DNA of 8,298 bases from Thermoleophilia bacterium (GTDB lineage: Bacteria > Actinomycetota > Thermoleophilia > Gaiellales > SKUG01): positions 1 through 8,298 of the forward strand of contig JAOPYU010000031.1 of assembly GCA_025964455.1 (NCBI GenBank). Reading direction: 5' to 3'. Below are positions 1 through 6,322 of this stretch, one piece after another. Position numbers and translations under genes: made by a program. The notes under the pieces were generated by a model. The model ran no database searches, was not told where the DNA came from, and saw nothing but the letters and a program-made list of their open reading frames with translations. Numbering within the stretch: position 1 is the first letter of the stretch; each line of letters starts with the position of its first letter.

Positions 1-1
1 G

Positions 2-139
2 TCCACGGCCCGTCGCGAGCGCGCCGCCGCATTCGCGGCCGGGGCGCGCACGCTCGCCGCGATCGACCCGGCCCGGGTCGCGCCGCCCGAGGTGCCTGCG
101 TGGGAGCCGCTGCAACGCGATTCCGACGCAGTCCGATAG
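2..139 (+). CDS. C-terminal end of an unrecognised protein (5' end outside window)
   Basis: An open frame runs in from the left edge and ends at a TAG at 137-139, giving 45 visible residues. Nearly every codon ends in G or C, as in the certain genes of this window, which supports real coding. The visible tail is Ala/Arg-rich, then Pro-rich (containing RVAPPEVPAWEP), with no motif I recognise. It lies 91 bases before the next start on the same strand, so it could belong to the same transcription unit. The family cannot be judged from this fragment. It could also be chance, because long open frames are common at this GC content. Confidence 0.5.
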   Translation, partial: STARRERAAAFAAGARTLAAIDPARVAPPEVPAWEPLQRDSDAVR

Positions 140-230
140 TCGGGCAGGACGAGATGCGGCACCTGTGGGGTTGCCGCGACCCGTCGAGCGCTCGGGACCG
201 CGCATCGATCGGGTCATGCAAAGGGACGAC

Positions 231-1499
231 ATGACTGGTATCTCGAGCACGGGCACGGGCCTGCCCTCGGCGCAGAGCCTCTTCGCGGGGAGCGCGCCGA
301 CGATCGCGGCTGCACCGACCATGGCGACGACGACGACCGGGCTCGCACCGGGCGTGGATCCGAACGCCCAGCAGCCCGGATTCACCGTGCAGGGGCAGGG
401 CGGATCGACGTCGCTCCCGGCCGCATCGCCCAACGACTTCAACAGCGTGAACCCCACGCCGCTCGACCAGCCGCACCCGCAGTACCCCGGGCTGATCCAG
501 TCGCACGTGGCGGTCCTGCAGGCGATCGGCACGCCGCCGCAGGTCCTCGTGCAGCTCAACGCAGAGCGTCCCCAGGCCGAGTACCTGGAGCGTTACATCC
601 AGGGCGAGATCATGCAGAACCCCGAGGGCTGGGACGCAGCTGTCGGCAACCCGGCCGGGACGGCGCGCGCCGGCCTCCAGAAGCTGATGCCGGGCGTGCA
701 GCTGCCGGCCGTCGGCGCCGGCAACCCCGGAACCATGCCTGATGGAACCTCCGCCACGGGCTTGAACGTGCCGGGCGTGGCGATCACCCAGCCCAACGGC
801 GAGCAGACCGGGATCTCGGGCGAGACCGTGGTCAAGGGCCTGTTCTGGGGCGCGGTCGCCGCGGGCGTCGGGTTCCTCGGCTGGAAGTTCCTCAAGGGCC
901 GCAGCGCCGCCAAGGCGCTCGAGGCCGGTGCCGCGGCTGGCGCTGCGAACCTCGGCAACGTGGGCGCGGCCGGAGCGCTCGCCGGTGGCGGCGCGCTCGG
1001 CGCAGCGGGCGCGGCTGGCGCAGCCGGGGCCCACGGCGGCGACCTGCTCGGTCGACTCGGCGGGCTCAACGACATGTTCCGAACGCTCGGTGGCGGCGCT
1101 GCCGCAGCCGGTGGCGCGGAGGCCGAGCTCACTCGCAACGTGGCGCTCGCGGCGATGACCGGCAACGGCACGCTGGCCGAGCAGACCTCGCGGGCCGCGA
1201 GCACGTGGGGCGTCCTCAAGGGGCTCGCCCCGGGCGAGGGCCACGCGATGAGCGTGCACGCCGCGGCGTCGTACTCGGGCCTGAGCGAGACGCTCGTGCA
1301 CAAGATGGCGATGGAGAGCCGCTGGATGGGCGTCATGGAGCAGCTCGCCAGCAACGGTGGCACGCTCGGCGACGCAGCAGCTGCCGGCATCCTCTCGCGC
1401 CAGGCACTCGCATCCGCGGGCGCGACGGCCGCGACGAGCACCGTCAGCCAGGAGGGCTTCCGCCAGATCCTGATGGGTGCGCTCCAGGCAGCAACCTGA
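231..1499 (+). CDS. Ala/Gly-rich single-pass membrane protein, function unknown
   Basis: I do not recognise this 422-residue protein. The ATG at 231 is chosen because AAAGGGA (220-226) sits at good Shine-Dalgarno distance. In-frame GTG 165 and ATG 216 are open upstream but lack such a site. Visible layout: a Ser/Thr/Pro/Gly-rich, probably disordered N-terminus (about 1-70); a more ordered stretch (about 80-145) containing LNAERPQAEYLERYIQGE; a Pro/Gly linker; one hydrophobic segment at about 203-221 (LFWGAVAAGVGFLGWKFL) followed by Lys/Arg; an Ala/Gly low-complexity stretch (about 224-275); and a helical, Met/Ala-rich C-terminal region. There is no cysteine and no cleavable signal peptide. 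The next gene starts 39 bases downstream on the same strand and is also membrane-anchored and cysteine-free, suggesting an operon. The positive residues after the hydrophobic segment suggest N-out/C-in topology. That is inference only. Confidence 0.8.
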   Translation: MTGISSTGTGLPSAQSLFAGSAPTIAAAPTMATTTTGLAPGVDPNAQQPGFTVQGQGGSTSLPAASPNDFNSVNPTPLDQPHPQYPGLIQSHVAVLQAIGTPPQVLVQLNAERPQAEYLERYIQGEIMQNPEGWDAAVGNPAGTARAGLQKLMPGVQLPAVGAGNPGTMPDGTSATGLNVPGVAITQPNGEQTGISGETVVKGLFWGAVAAGVGFLGWKFLKGRSAAKALEAGAAAGAANLGNVGAAGALAGGGALGAAGAAGAAGAHGGDLLGRLGGLNDMFRTLGGGAAAAGGAEAELTRNVALAAMTGNGTLAEQTSRAASTWGVLKGLAPGEGHAMSVHAAASYSGLSETLVHKMAMESRWMGVMEQLASNGGTLGDAAAAGILSRQALASAGATAATSTVSQEGFRQILMGALQAAT

Positions 1500-1517
1500 T
1501 CGCATCGCGGCGACCTG

Positions 1518-1541
1518 CGCGCGTGCGAGAATGCACGCGTG
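1518..1541 (+). promoter_or_regulatory. Hairpin spanning the GTG start of the propeller gene
   Basis: Positions 1518-1526 pair with 1533-1541 (9 bp, one G-U wobble) around a GAGAAT loop. The whole GTG start (1539-1541) is in the 3' arm. The only purine-rich Shine-Dalgarno-like bases (GAGA, 1527-1530) are in the loop. The hairpin could restrain translation of the second cistron, or act as a weak terminator 18 bases after the upstream stop codon, though no T-run follows. The pairing is seen directly; any function is inferred. Confidence 0.35.
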
Positions 1542-2843
1542 GATCAGCAGCTCACCCAACGCGTCCGGATGTTCCAGCTGCCGAGCGGCATGCGCATGGC
1601 ATCGTTCGGCCTCGGGATGCTCGTGCTGTTCGGGATGATCGGCGGGCTCATCTGGTACGGCGCGGGCCGTGACAGGCGCGGTGACGGCAGCGAGTTCAAC
1701 ACGCGCCAGTCGCCGGGGATCCGCACGAGCGTCGCCGGGGAGCAGACGATCTGGTCGACGTGGGGGCGCAACGCCGCACACGACCGCTACGTTCGCGGCA
1801 CGGGGATCAAGCCGCCCTTCGTCACCCCGGCGTGGACCTACGACGCCAAGCAGCCGATCGAGTTCCCACCCGCGATCGTCCGCGATGCGCTCTACCTGCC
1901 GATCAGCGACGGCAACCTGGTCCGCCTCGACCGTGCGAGTGGCGACGAGCGTTGGCGCACCCGGGTCGGCGGCCCGCTGCAGAGCTCGCCGCTCGTCGTA
2001 GGCGAGGTCGTCTACCAGACGTCCAAGGACGGCGCACTCCATGCCTTCGGCACGGCCGACGGCGAGGAGCTGTGGCGCTATCCTACGAAGGGTCCGATCG
2101 AGAGCAGCCCGATCCACGTCGCCGGGCGCATCGTGTTCGGCTCCCACGACGGCCGTCTCTACGCAGTGGATGCCCGTCGACACCGCGCCGCCTGGACCGT
2201 GCAGGGCGATGCTGCCTTCAAGGGCTCACCCGCGTTCGCCGGCGGCACGATCTACGCAGGCAATTACGACGGCATGCTGTACGCCGTGCGTTCCAGCGAC
2301 GGCACGGTGCTCTGGAAGACGCAGACGCGTCGCGACTTCGCGTTCGGCGGTGCGCTGTACTCGAGCCCGACCGTCGCCTACGGGCGCGTCTACGTCGGCT
2401 CGACCGACGGCCGCGTCTATGCGATCGGCGCCAAGACCGGCACGGTGCGCTGGGTGCACTCGACGGGCGACTGGGTCTACGCCTCGCCGGCCGTTGCGGA
2501 GAAGACGGTGTTCGTCGGCTCCTACGACGGCACGTTCTACGCGCTCGACGCCAAGACGGGCACCGAACGGTGGACCTTCGAGGCCGACGACCGCATCGCC
2601 GGCAGCGCCACGGTGATCGACGACGTCGTCTACTTCTCGACGCTCGGCGGCACCACCTACGGGCTCGACGTGGAGACCGGCAAGCGCGTATTGTGGTCGA
2701 CCGACGAGGGCCGCACGGGCGGCGTGGTCACCGATGGATCGTGGGTGTTCCTGACGGGCGAGTCCAAGCAGTTCGCGTACTCGCCGGTCTCGACCCGGAC
2801 GCCCACTGGCGCGCGACGCGCCAGCACGTCCAAGGACGCCTGA
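1539..2843 (+). CDS. Membrane-anchored PQQ-type beta-propeller protein (BamB-like fold)
   Basis: This 434-residue protein has a short Arg-containing N-terminus, one hydrophobic segment at about 20-42, then a linker and a propeller from about residue 75 to 425 that should lie outside the membrane. At least seven tandem blades of about 40 residues are readable, each with SSP...V..G.VY.GS.DG.LYA.DA.TG...W. Examples are DGRLYAVDA, DGRVYAIGA and DGTFYALDA, with the closing W of each blade present; an early W-rich strand probably completes an eighth blade. This is the PQQ_2/BamB-like repeat family. No quinoprotein dehydrogenase active-site motif or haem motif is seen, so a binding or scaffold role is likelier than an enzyme. 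Calling it BamB itself is unsafe, because such hosts usually lack a Bam outer-membrane machine. GTG 1539 lacks a strong ribosome site. In-frame ATGs at 1569 and 1590 are alternatives. Confidence 0.88.
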   Translation: MDQQLTQRVRMFQLPSGMRMASFGLGMLVLFGMIGGLIWYGAGRDRRGDGSEFNTRQSPGIRTSVAGEQTIWSTWGRNAAHDRYVRGTGIKPPFVTPAWTYDAKQPIEFPPAIVRDALYLPISDGNLVRLDRASGDERWRTRVGGPLQSSPLVVGEVVYQTSKDGALHAFGTADGEELWRYPTKGPIESSPIHVAGRIVFGSHDGRLYAVDARRHRAAWTVQGDAAFKGSPAFAGGTIYAGNYDGMLYAVRSSDGTVLWKTQTRRDFAFGGALYSSPTVAYGRVYVGSTDGRVYAIGAKTGTVRWVHSTGDWVYASPAVAEKTVFVGSYDGTFYALDAKTGTERWTFEADDRIAGSATVIDDVVYFSTLGGTTYGLDVETGKRVLWSTDEGRTGGVVTDGSWVFLTGESKQFAYSPVSTRTPTGARRASTSKDA

Positions 2844-2864
2844 CCCTGGCCCGGGCTCGCGTCC
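2834..2864. terminator. Weak stem-loop between convergent genes
   Basis: GGACGC (2834-2839) and GCGTCC (2859-2864) can pair across a 19-base loop that contains the palindrome GCCCGGGC. It lies in the 22-base gap between two convergent genes and overlaps the end of the + strand gene, so it could act on both transcripts. No T-run follows in either direction, so the call is tentative. Confidence 0.2.
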
Positions 2865-2865
2865 G

Positions 2866-4656
2866 TCAACTTCCCGTCAGCACGTCGACGGGGACCACGT
2901 AGGCGGCGCGCAGGTTGCGCTGCGCGACGATCGAACCGACCACCGAGACTGCGCGCCCGACCCTGACCGCGCGCGTGACGCGTGTCCGGGCATCGGTCAC
3001 GGCCCACACCTGCACCGGGCCGACGGCATTCGCGTAGAGCGCGCGCGCCGTGGCAACCGGCACCAGCACGAGCACCGCCGTCCCGGATCCCGAACGCTGC
3101 ACCTTGAGCACGCGTCCCGCGATGCGAGCACAGCGATCCACCAAGCGGTAGGTCGTCGCTCCGGCAACGCGACTCATCGGCGGGATGGCACTGCACCCAC
3201 GGCCCGCGATCGCGACCGATCTGCGGGCGACGAGCGTCGGCTGGGGGAGGGCGAGGGTGATCCGCACCACGCGGCTCGCGATACGTCCCTTGCCGTCGCG
3301 CACCTGCGCGACCAGGGTCTTGGCACCGTTCCACCCGGTGAGCGTGACCGTTCGCCGGAGCGATGGGCCCCACACCTTCGAGCCAGTCGTCACGGGGCCG
3401 AGGATGCGGGCCGCACTGACGGCGCAGTCATCCGTCGCCGTGATCGTCACCACGACGGTGCGGGTCGCCGTGGATCCAGCCGCGCTTGCTGCCGTCAGCT
3501 TGGGAGCCGTCGCATCGGTGCAGTTTGCCGGCGGAGTTGTCGGCGCATCGGCGCCGGCGGGCGGGTCGCTGCGCACGAGCAGGCGTTCCTCGATCGGCAG
3601 CAGGATGTTGCCCTGGCGGCTGACACCGAATCCGTGGTTGAGGTCATCGCCGCCCGTGTTGGTCCACACGGTCTGGACGAACGCGCCAGCCTTCGTGAAC
3701 CGCTGCACTCGCTGGCACGACGTGTCGAGCACGTACACGTCACCCGCGGCGTCGACCCCGACGTCGTAGGGCGACTGGAAGTGGTCGTTGGTGGAGCAGA
3801 GGCCATCGCCCTCCTCATCCTTGCCGAGCAGGAAGGAGCGGTCGCGGGTCCAGTCGGTCGCGCCGACGCGCAGCCAGCGCTGGACCAGGTGGAACTGCTG
3901 GTCGACCACGTAGATCGAGCGGCCGTCCGCGGCGACCGACACGCCCGCTGCGTTGTCGAACCCCTCGACCCACGGGCCGCCGGGGCCGTTGGTCGTCGCG
4001 CCACCGAAGCTGGTGACGACCGCACCCGTCGCCGGGCTCAGCTCGTACACGTACGCGTTGGTGGAGACGTACACGCGCCCCGCGGCATCGACGTCGACGT
4101 AGCGCGCCGCCCAGTAGTTGTCACCGATCTTGAACGGGCCGGCGTGCCAGGACGGGTCGTAGGCCCAGGAGCCGTCGGCGGCGCGCTTGAGGCGCAGGAT
4201 GGTGCCGGTCTTCGCGCCGTTCGCCATCACGGCACCGGTCGTGGGATTGATCTCCGGATGCTGCCCCAGATTGTCCGTGTTCGGGCCCGTGGAGACGTAC
4301 GCGGTGGAGCCGTCGGGCGAGACGCCGACGTCGCGGATCGGGTACACGTCGTTGTAGTAGTACTCGTTCGGGAGCCAGCCGATGCGACGCACCGTGCCCG
4401 TGGCATCCATCTCGTACAGCGCAGGTGTGCCGACGTCGCCCGTGCCGTCACCGTTGGTGTCGCGCATGACCGGGCAGCCCATGTACATGCGCCCGGCGTC
4501 GTCGGAGTCCCCGCCCCAGCCGCGGCAGGTGTTCACCGTGGCTCCGCTCGAGTACGTGAGCTGGCGGCTCGAGTAGTTGGCAGCGGTCGTAGCCGCGTTC
4601 GCGCCCGCGACGGCACAGAACATCGTGATCAACAGCGTGGTGACGAACAGTCGCAC
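2866..4656 (-). CDS. Secreted NHL-type beta-propeller protein with Ig-like C-terminal domains
   Basis: With the GTG at 4656 the product has 596 residues and opens with a clean Sec signal peptide: one Arg, a hydrophobic core, and an A-N-A cleavage site at about residue 21. GGGGGG (4666-4671) lies 9 bases upstream. ATG 4695 (609 aa) and GTG 4713 (615 aa) are in frame and remain possible. The mature part begins with a Cys-containing region and DTNGDGTGD (66-74), a calcium-loop-like motif. NHL-like propeller strands follow, for example VDVDAAGRVYVSTN (187-200), VAADGRSIYVVD (241-252) and VDAAGDVYVLD (301-311). A Pro/Thr linker leads to an Ig-like domain (about 383-470, starting TAPKLTAAS) and a further beta-rich C-terminal domain. 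Cysteines occur in likely pairs (44/61, 287/314, 379/411, 488/509), fitting an exported protein. Ligand unknown. It is convergent with the other propeller gene, 22 bases away. Confidence 0.85.
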   Translation of the reverse strand: MRLFVTTLLITMFCAVAGANAATTAANYSSRQLTYSSGATVNTCRGWGGDSDDAGRMYMGCPVMRDTNGDGTGDVGTPALYEMDATGTVRRIGWLPNEYYYNDVYPIRDVGVSPDGSTAYVSTGPNTDNLGQHPEINPTTGAVMANGAKTGTILRLKRAADGSWAYDPSWHAGPFKIGDNYWAARYVDVDAAGRVYVSTNAYVYELSPATGAVVTSFGGATTNGPGGPWVEGFDNAAGVSVAADGRSIYVVDQQFHLVQRWLRVGATDWTRDRSFLLGKDEEGDGLCSTNDHFQSPYDVGVDAAGDVYVLDTSCQRVQRFTKAGAFVQTVWTNTGGDDLNHGFGVSRQGNILLPIEERLLVRSDPPAGADAPTTPPANCTDATAPKLTAASAAGSTATRTVVVTITATDDCAVSAARILGPVTTGSKVWGPSLRRTVTLTGWNGAKTLVAQVRDGKGRIASRVVRITLALPQPTLVARRSVAIAGRGCSAIPPMSRVAGATTYRLVDRCARIAGRVLKVQRSGSGTAVLVLVPVATARALYANAVGPVQVWAVTDARTRVTRAVRVGRAVSVVGSIVAQRNLRAAYVVPVDVLTGS

Positions 4657-4782
4657 GGTTGAGATCCCCCCGAATCCCTCTCCCACCGAGCGCATGGCGC
4701 ACGGCAGCTCCACCCCGTTCGTCGAGGTTCACGGGGATTTCGTTCCGCATGCTCCGCTCTTCGAACGGACCCCCTCGTGACC

Positions 4783-4812
4783 TTTACAGCATTCTCACTA
4801 ACATGCTCTCAA
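4783..4812 (-). promoter_or_regulatory. Candidate sigma70-like promoter for the secreted NHL protein
   Basis: On the - strand, TTGAGA (4812-4807; 5 of 6 to TTGACA) is followed after 18 bases by TGTAAA (4788-4783; 4 of 6 to TATAAT), in the only AT-richer stretch of the area. Transcription would start near 4775, leaving an untranslated leader of about 80-120 bases depending on the start codon used. Within the leader, CCGTTCG (4715-4721) can pair with CGAACGG (4762-4768). Position and sequence are suggestive only. Confidence 0.35.
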
Positions 4813-4911
4813 TGAACTGCACTGAGTTGCCGATACTTGGGTCGTCGGACCGGGAGGGTTCCGACAACCACGAACGCCGGGACGGGCTGTCTGGCACAGG
4901 GGGTCGTCATC

Positions 4912-5079
4912 ATGCGTGACGCCGGGAATTCCAACATGTTCGACTACGACGAGCACATCGAGTACAGGGACGAGGAGAACGATCAGGTCGGCACCGTCGA
5001 GGTGCAGATCCTGCTCTCCTGGTTCTTCGAGAGCGCGTCGCCGTCGGATGTCTCCATCGACGTACCACGGGCTGCATAG
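4912..5079 (+). CDS. Small, highly acidic hypothetical protein (55 aa)
   Basis: The ATG at 4912 follows an AGGGGG run ending about 8 bases upstream, a good ribosome site. The same frame is open further upstream (GTG 4837), but that extension has no such site. The codons are almost all G/C-ending, supporting a real gene. The product has about 13 Asp/Glu against 3 Arg, clustered in the first 30 residues (FDYDEHIEYRDEENDQ). It then has a short hydrophobic strand (VEVQILLSWFF) and a Ser/Asp-rich end. It has no Cys, no signal peptide and no full membrane segment. I do not recognise a family. A DNA-mimic, partner-binding or regulatory role is possible, but nothing shows it. The gene stands alone: it is divergent from the NHL gene and followed by the structured region and terminator. 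Confidence 0.65.
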   Translation: MRDAGNSNMFDYDEHIEYRDEENDQVGTVEVQILLSWFFESASPSDVSIDVPRAA

Positions 5080-5260
5080 CCCGCACCACCAGGTTCGCCG
5101 CACCAGCCGCCGCCCGGACGTATCCGGGGTCGACGGTTCGACGCGCGTCTGTCGCCGGAAGGTGCGCCGCGCGACATGACCACGGCAGGTCTCACTCGGA
5201 GGTGCGCCGAGGGGATCTGCACGGACGGGGGTTCCTTCGGGAGCCCCCGTCCTGTCTTCC
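5080..5260 (+). ncRNA. Candidate structured RNA or 3'-UTR with tandem hairpins and possible loop pairings
   Basis: No convincing gene lies here, but the + strand can form five hairpins almost back to back. H1 is 5113-5128 (6 bp, CGTA loop). H2 is 5129-5142 (5 bp, CGGT loop). H3 is 5150-5176 (9 bp with one bulged C). H4 is 5195-5211 (5 bp). H5 is the terminator at 5223-5252. H3 and H4 carry the same apical segment (CGG, then AGGTGCG, then CCG) on different outer stems. CGCACC, able to pair with the GGTGCG loops, occurs at 5082-5087 and 5099-5104. It could be the 3' UTR of the small acidic gene, a processed small RNA, or a leader of the downstream nuclease gene. It matches no RNA family I know. 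Short stems arise easily at this GC content. Confidence 0.3.
5223..5260 (+). terminator. Strong intrinsic terminator with UUCG tetraloop
   Basis: Positions 5223-5235 pair with 5240-5252 in a 13-bp, G/C-rich stem with a single G-U wobble, closed by the exceptionally stable C(TTCG)G tetraloop. The moderately T-rich TGTCTTCC follows on the + strand only, so it should end + strand transcription from the small acidic gene. It also lies 125 bases before the ATG of the nuclease gene, so a leader-attenuation role is possible if transcription starts upstream. Confidence 0.8.
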
Positions 5261-5354
5261 GGGACGATCTCGTCACCCGTCGTGCGCATTCCGCCACGCG
5301 CACGTCGGCACCATTGAGGAGTGACGCGCCCGCCGACAGCCCCGCCGCAACTCG

Positions 5355-5400
5355 AGCCGTCGCAACCTGACAACCGTATGGGTACTCAAATTGCGACGCC
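5355..5400. repeat. Left copy of a 46-bp imperfect palindrome bracketing the nuclease gene
   Basis: The half-sites are 5356-5375 and 5381-5400, with 15 of 20 positions matching across a 5-base centre. The outer arms are AGCCGTCGCAA and TTGCGACG. The right half, GGTACTCAAATTGCGACG (5381-5398), is the exact reverse complement of 6310-6327 in the other copy. The ATG of the nuclease gene (5378-5380) lies at the centre, so the right half encodes its first residues. It could be an operator for the gene's own winged-helix domain, an element end, or both. Confidence 0.85.
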
Positions 5401-6322
5401 GCGGTCGGAGCCAGCCACGGGGGTCGCGGCGCTGGCAGCTCGACAGCACGGCGTCGTGGCCCGTCGCCAGTTGCTGGGCCGAGGGATCTCGCCCCGGTGG
5501 ATCCAGCGCCATCGCGAGGGGGGCCACCTGCACTCGGTACACCGGGCGGTCTATGCGGTGGGCCACCCGGGTCTCAGTCGCGAAGGAGCGTGCATGGCGG
5601 CGGTGCTCGCAGCCGGGCCCGGCGCGGTCCTCACGGGACCAGCCGCAGCGCAGCTGTGGGGTATCGCGCGGCGGCGTTCGGCCCAGATCGACGTGCTCGT
5701 CGCACGCCGCCACGCCCCGATCGATGGCATTCGGGTGCACCAGACGCGACAGCTCCGGCCGGAGGACGTGACCGTCCACCGCGGTATTCCGGTCACGACC
5801 GTGGCTCGCACGTTGGTGGAGCTGGCAGACGCCGGGTGGTCGCCGGAGCTGCTGGCCAACGTCATGCACGAGGCCGCGTACCGGAGGCGGCTCAACCTTC
5901 GGACGCTCCGTGCGACGATGCGGGCACACCGGTCTCGCCGTGGCTATCGGGCTCTGGCCGACGCGCTCGAATTGCACGACAGCGGGAGCGTGGGCACACG
6001 AAGCGGGCTCGAGCACCGAGTGCTCGGGCTGGTTCGTGGCTGGGGGTATCGACCGCAGGTCAATGTCCGCGTGCAAGTGGCGGGGGACTCGCTCGAGGTC
6101 GACCTGCTGCTGGCCGAACACCGCCTCGTGATCGAGGTCGACGGTGTCGGGCATCGTCGCGCCCGGACGCGACGCGAAGACGCGGCGCGGGTACGCCTGC
6201 TCCGTGCGGCGGGCTACGGCGTCATCCGGGTTTCCGAGGACGACCTGGACCACGACCCGGACGCCGTTCGAACCGTGGTGGCCGCGGCGCTACGGCGCAA
6301 CGCCGGTGCCGTCGCAATTTGA
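5378..6322 (+). CDS. AbiEi-like winged-helix + DUF559 (Vsr-like nuclease fold) protein
   Basis: The product is 314 residues from ATG 5378. GTG 5321 would add 19 Pro-rich residues, but its only purine run (GAGGA) abuts the codon, leaving no spacing. The N-terminal part (about 17-62: ALAARQHGVVARRQLLGRG..., then HRAVYAVG) matches the winged-helix domain of AbiEi-type (type IV toxin-antitoxin) regulators. The C-terminal part (about 220-305) matches DUF559, a relative of Vsr and other PD-(D/E)xK nucleases: Asp242 in EVDLLL, Glu253-Val-Asp255-Gly, then R..D..R...L...GY.VIRV. The candidate metal ligands are therefore present. Such proteins are common stand-alone genes in actinobacteria and their role is unsettled. 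No partner toxin (AbiEii-like) is adjacent. Oddities: start and stop codons both lie inside palindrome copies, there is no Shine-Dalgarno before the ATG, and third-position G/C bias looks weaker than in neighbouring genes. These fit an acquired or accessory cassette. Confidence 0.88.
   Translation: MGTQIATPRSEPATGVAALAARQHGVVARRQLLGRGISPRWIQRHREGGHLHSVHRAVYAVGHPGLSREGACMAAVLAAGPGAVLTGPAAAQLWGIARRRSAQIDVLVARRHAPIDGIRVHQTRQLRPEDVTVHRGIPVTTVARTLVELADAGWSPELLANVMHEAAYRRRLNLRTLRATMRAHRSRRGYRALADALELHDSGSVGTRSGLEHRVLGLVRGWGYRPQVNVRVQVAGDSLEVDLLLAEHRLVIEVDGVGHRRARTRREDAARVRLLRAAGYGVIRVSEDDLDHDPDAVRTVVAAALRRNAGAVAI

Noticed and set aside
593..1441. Long - strand open frame (282 aa) opposite the Ala/Gly-rich gene
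   Set aside because: Its Ala/Pro/Ser/Arg-rich product is the antisense shadow of a GC-rich gene. The + strand frame has the ribosome site and codon pattern.
1539..2843. Quinoprotein (PQQ-dependent) dehydrogenase or true BamB
   Set aside because: The protein is shorter than quinoprotein dehydrogenases and lacks their active-site and haem motifs. An outer-membrane assembly role does not fit the likely host type.
3634..4662. 342-aa + strand open frame opposite the NHL gene
   Set aside because: Its Val/Arg/Ala/His-rich product has no family features, while the - strand frame has a signal peptide, NHL strands and paired cysteines.
4715..4768. CCGTTCG/CGAACGG inverted repeat in the NHL leader as an operator or riboswitch stem
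   Set aside because: It is only 7 bp across a 40-base loop, which is easily explained by chance in this composition.
5176..5370. 64-codon + strand frame starting before the terminator
   Set aside because: It runs straight through the strong terminator hairpin and into the left palindrome, has no ribosome site, and its codons are not G/C-biased like a real gene here.
5321..5377. GTG 5321 as start of the nuclease gene
   Set aside because: The GAGGA run directly abuts the GTG with no spacing, and the extra Pro-rich residues precede the usual family N-terminus. ATG 5378 gives normal family length. Not fully excluded.
5273..6253. 326-aa - strand open frame across the nuclease gene
   Set aside because: It is a shadow of the clear AbiEi/DUF559 protein; its Arg/Pro/His-rich sequence has no recognisable domain.
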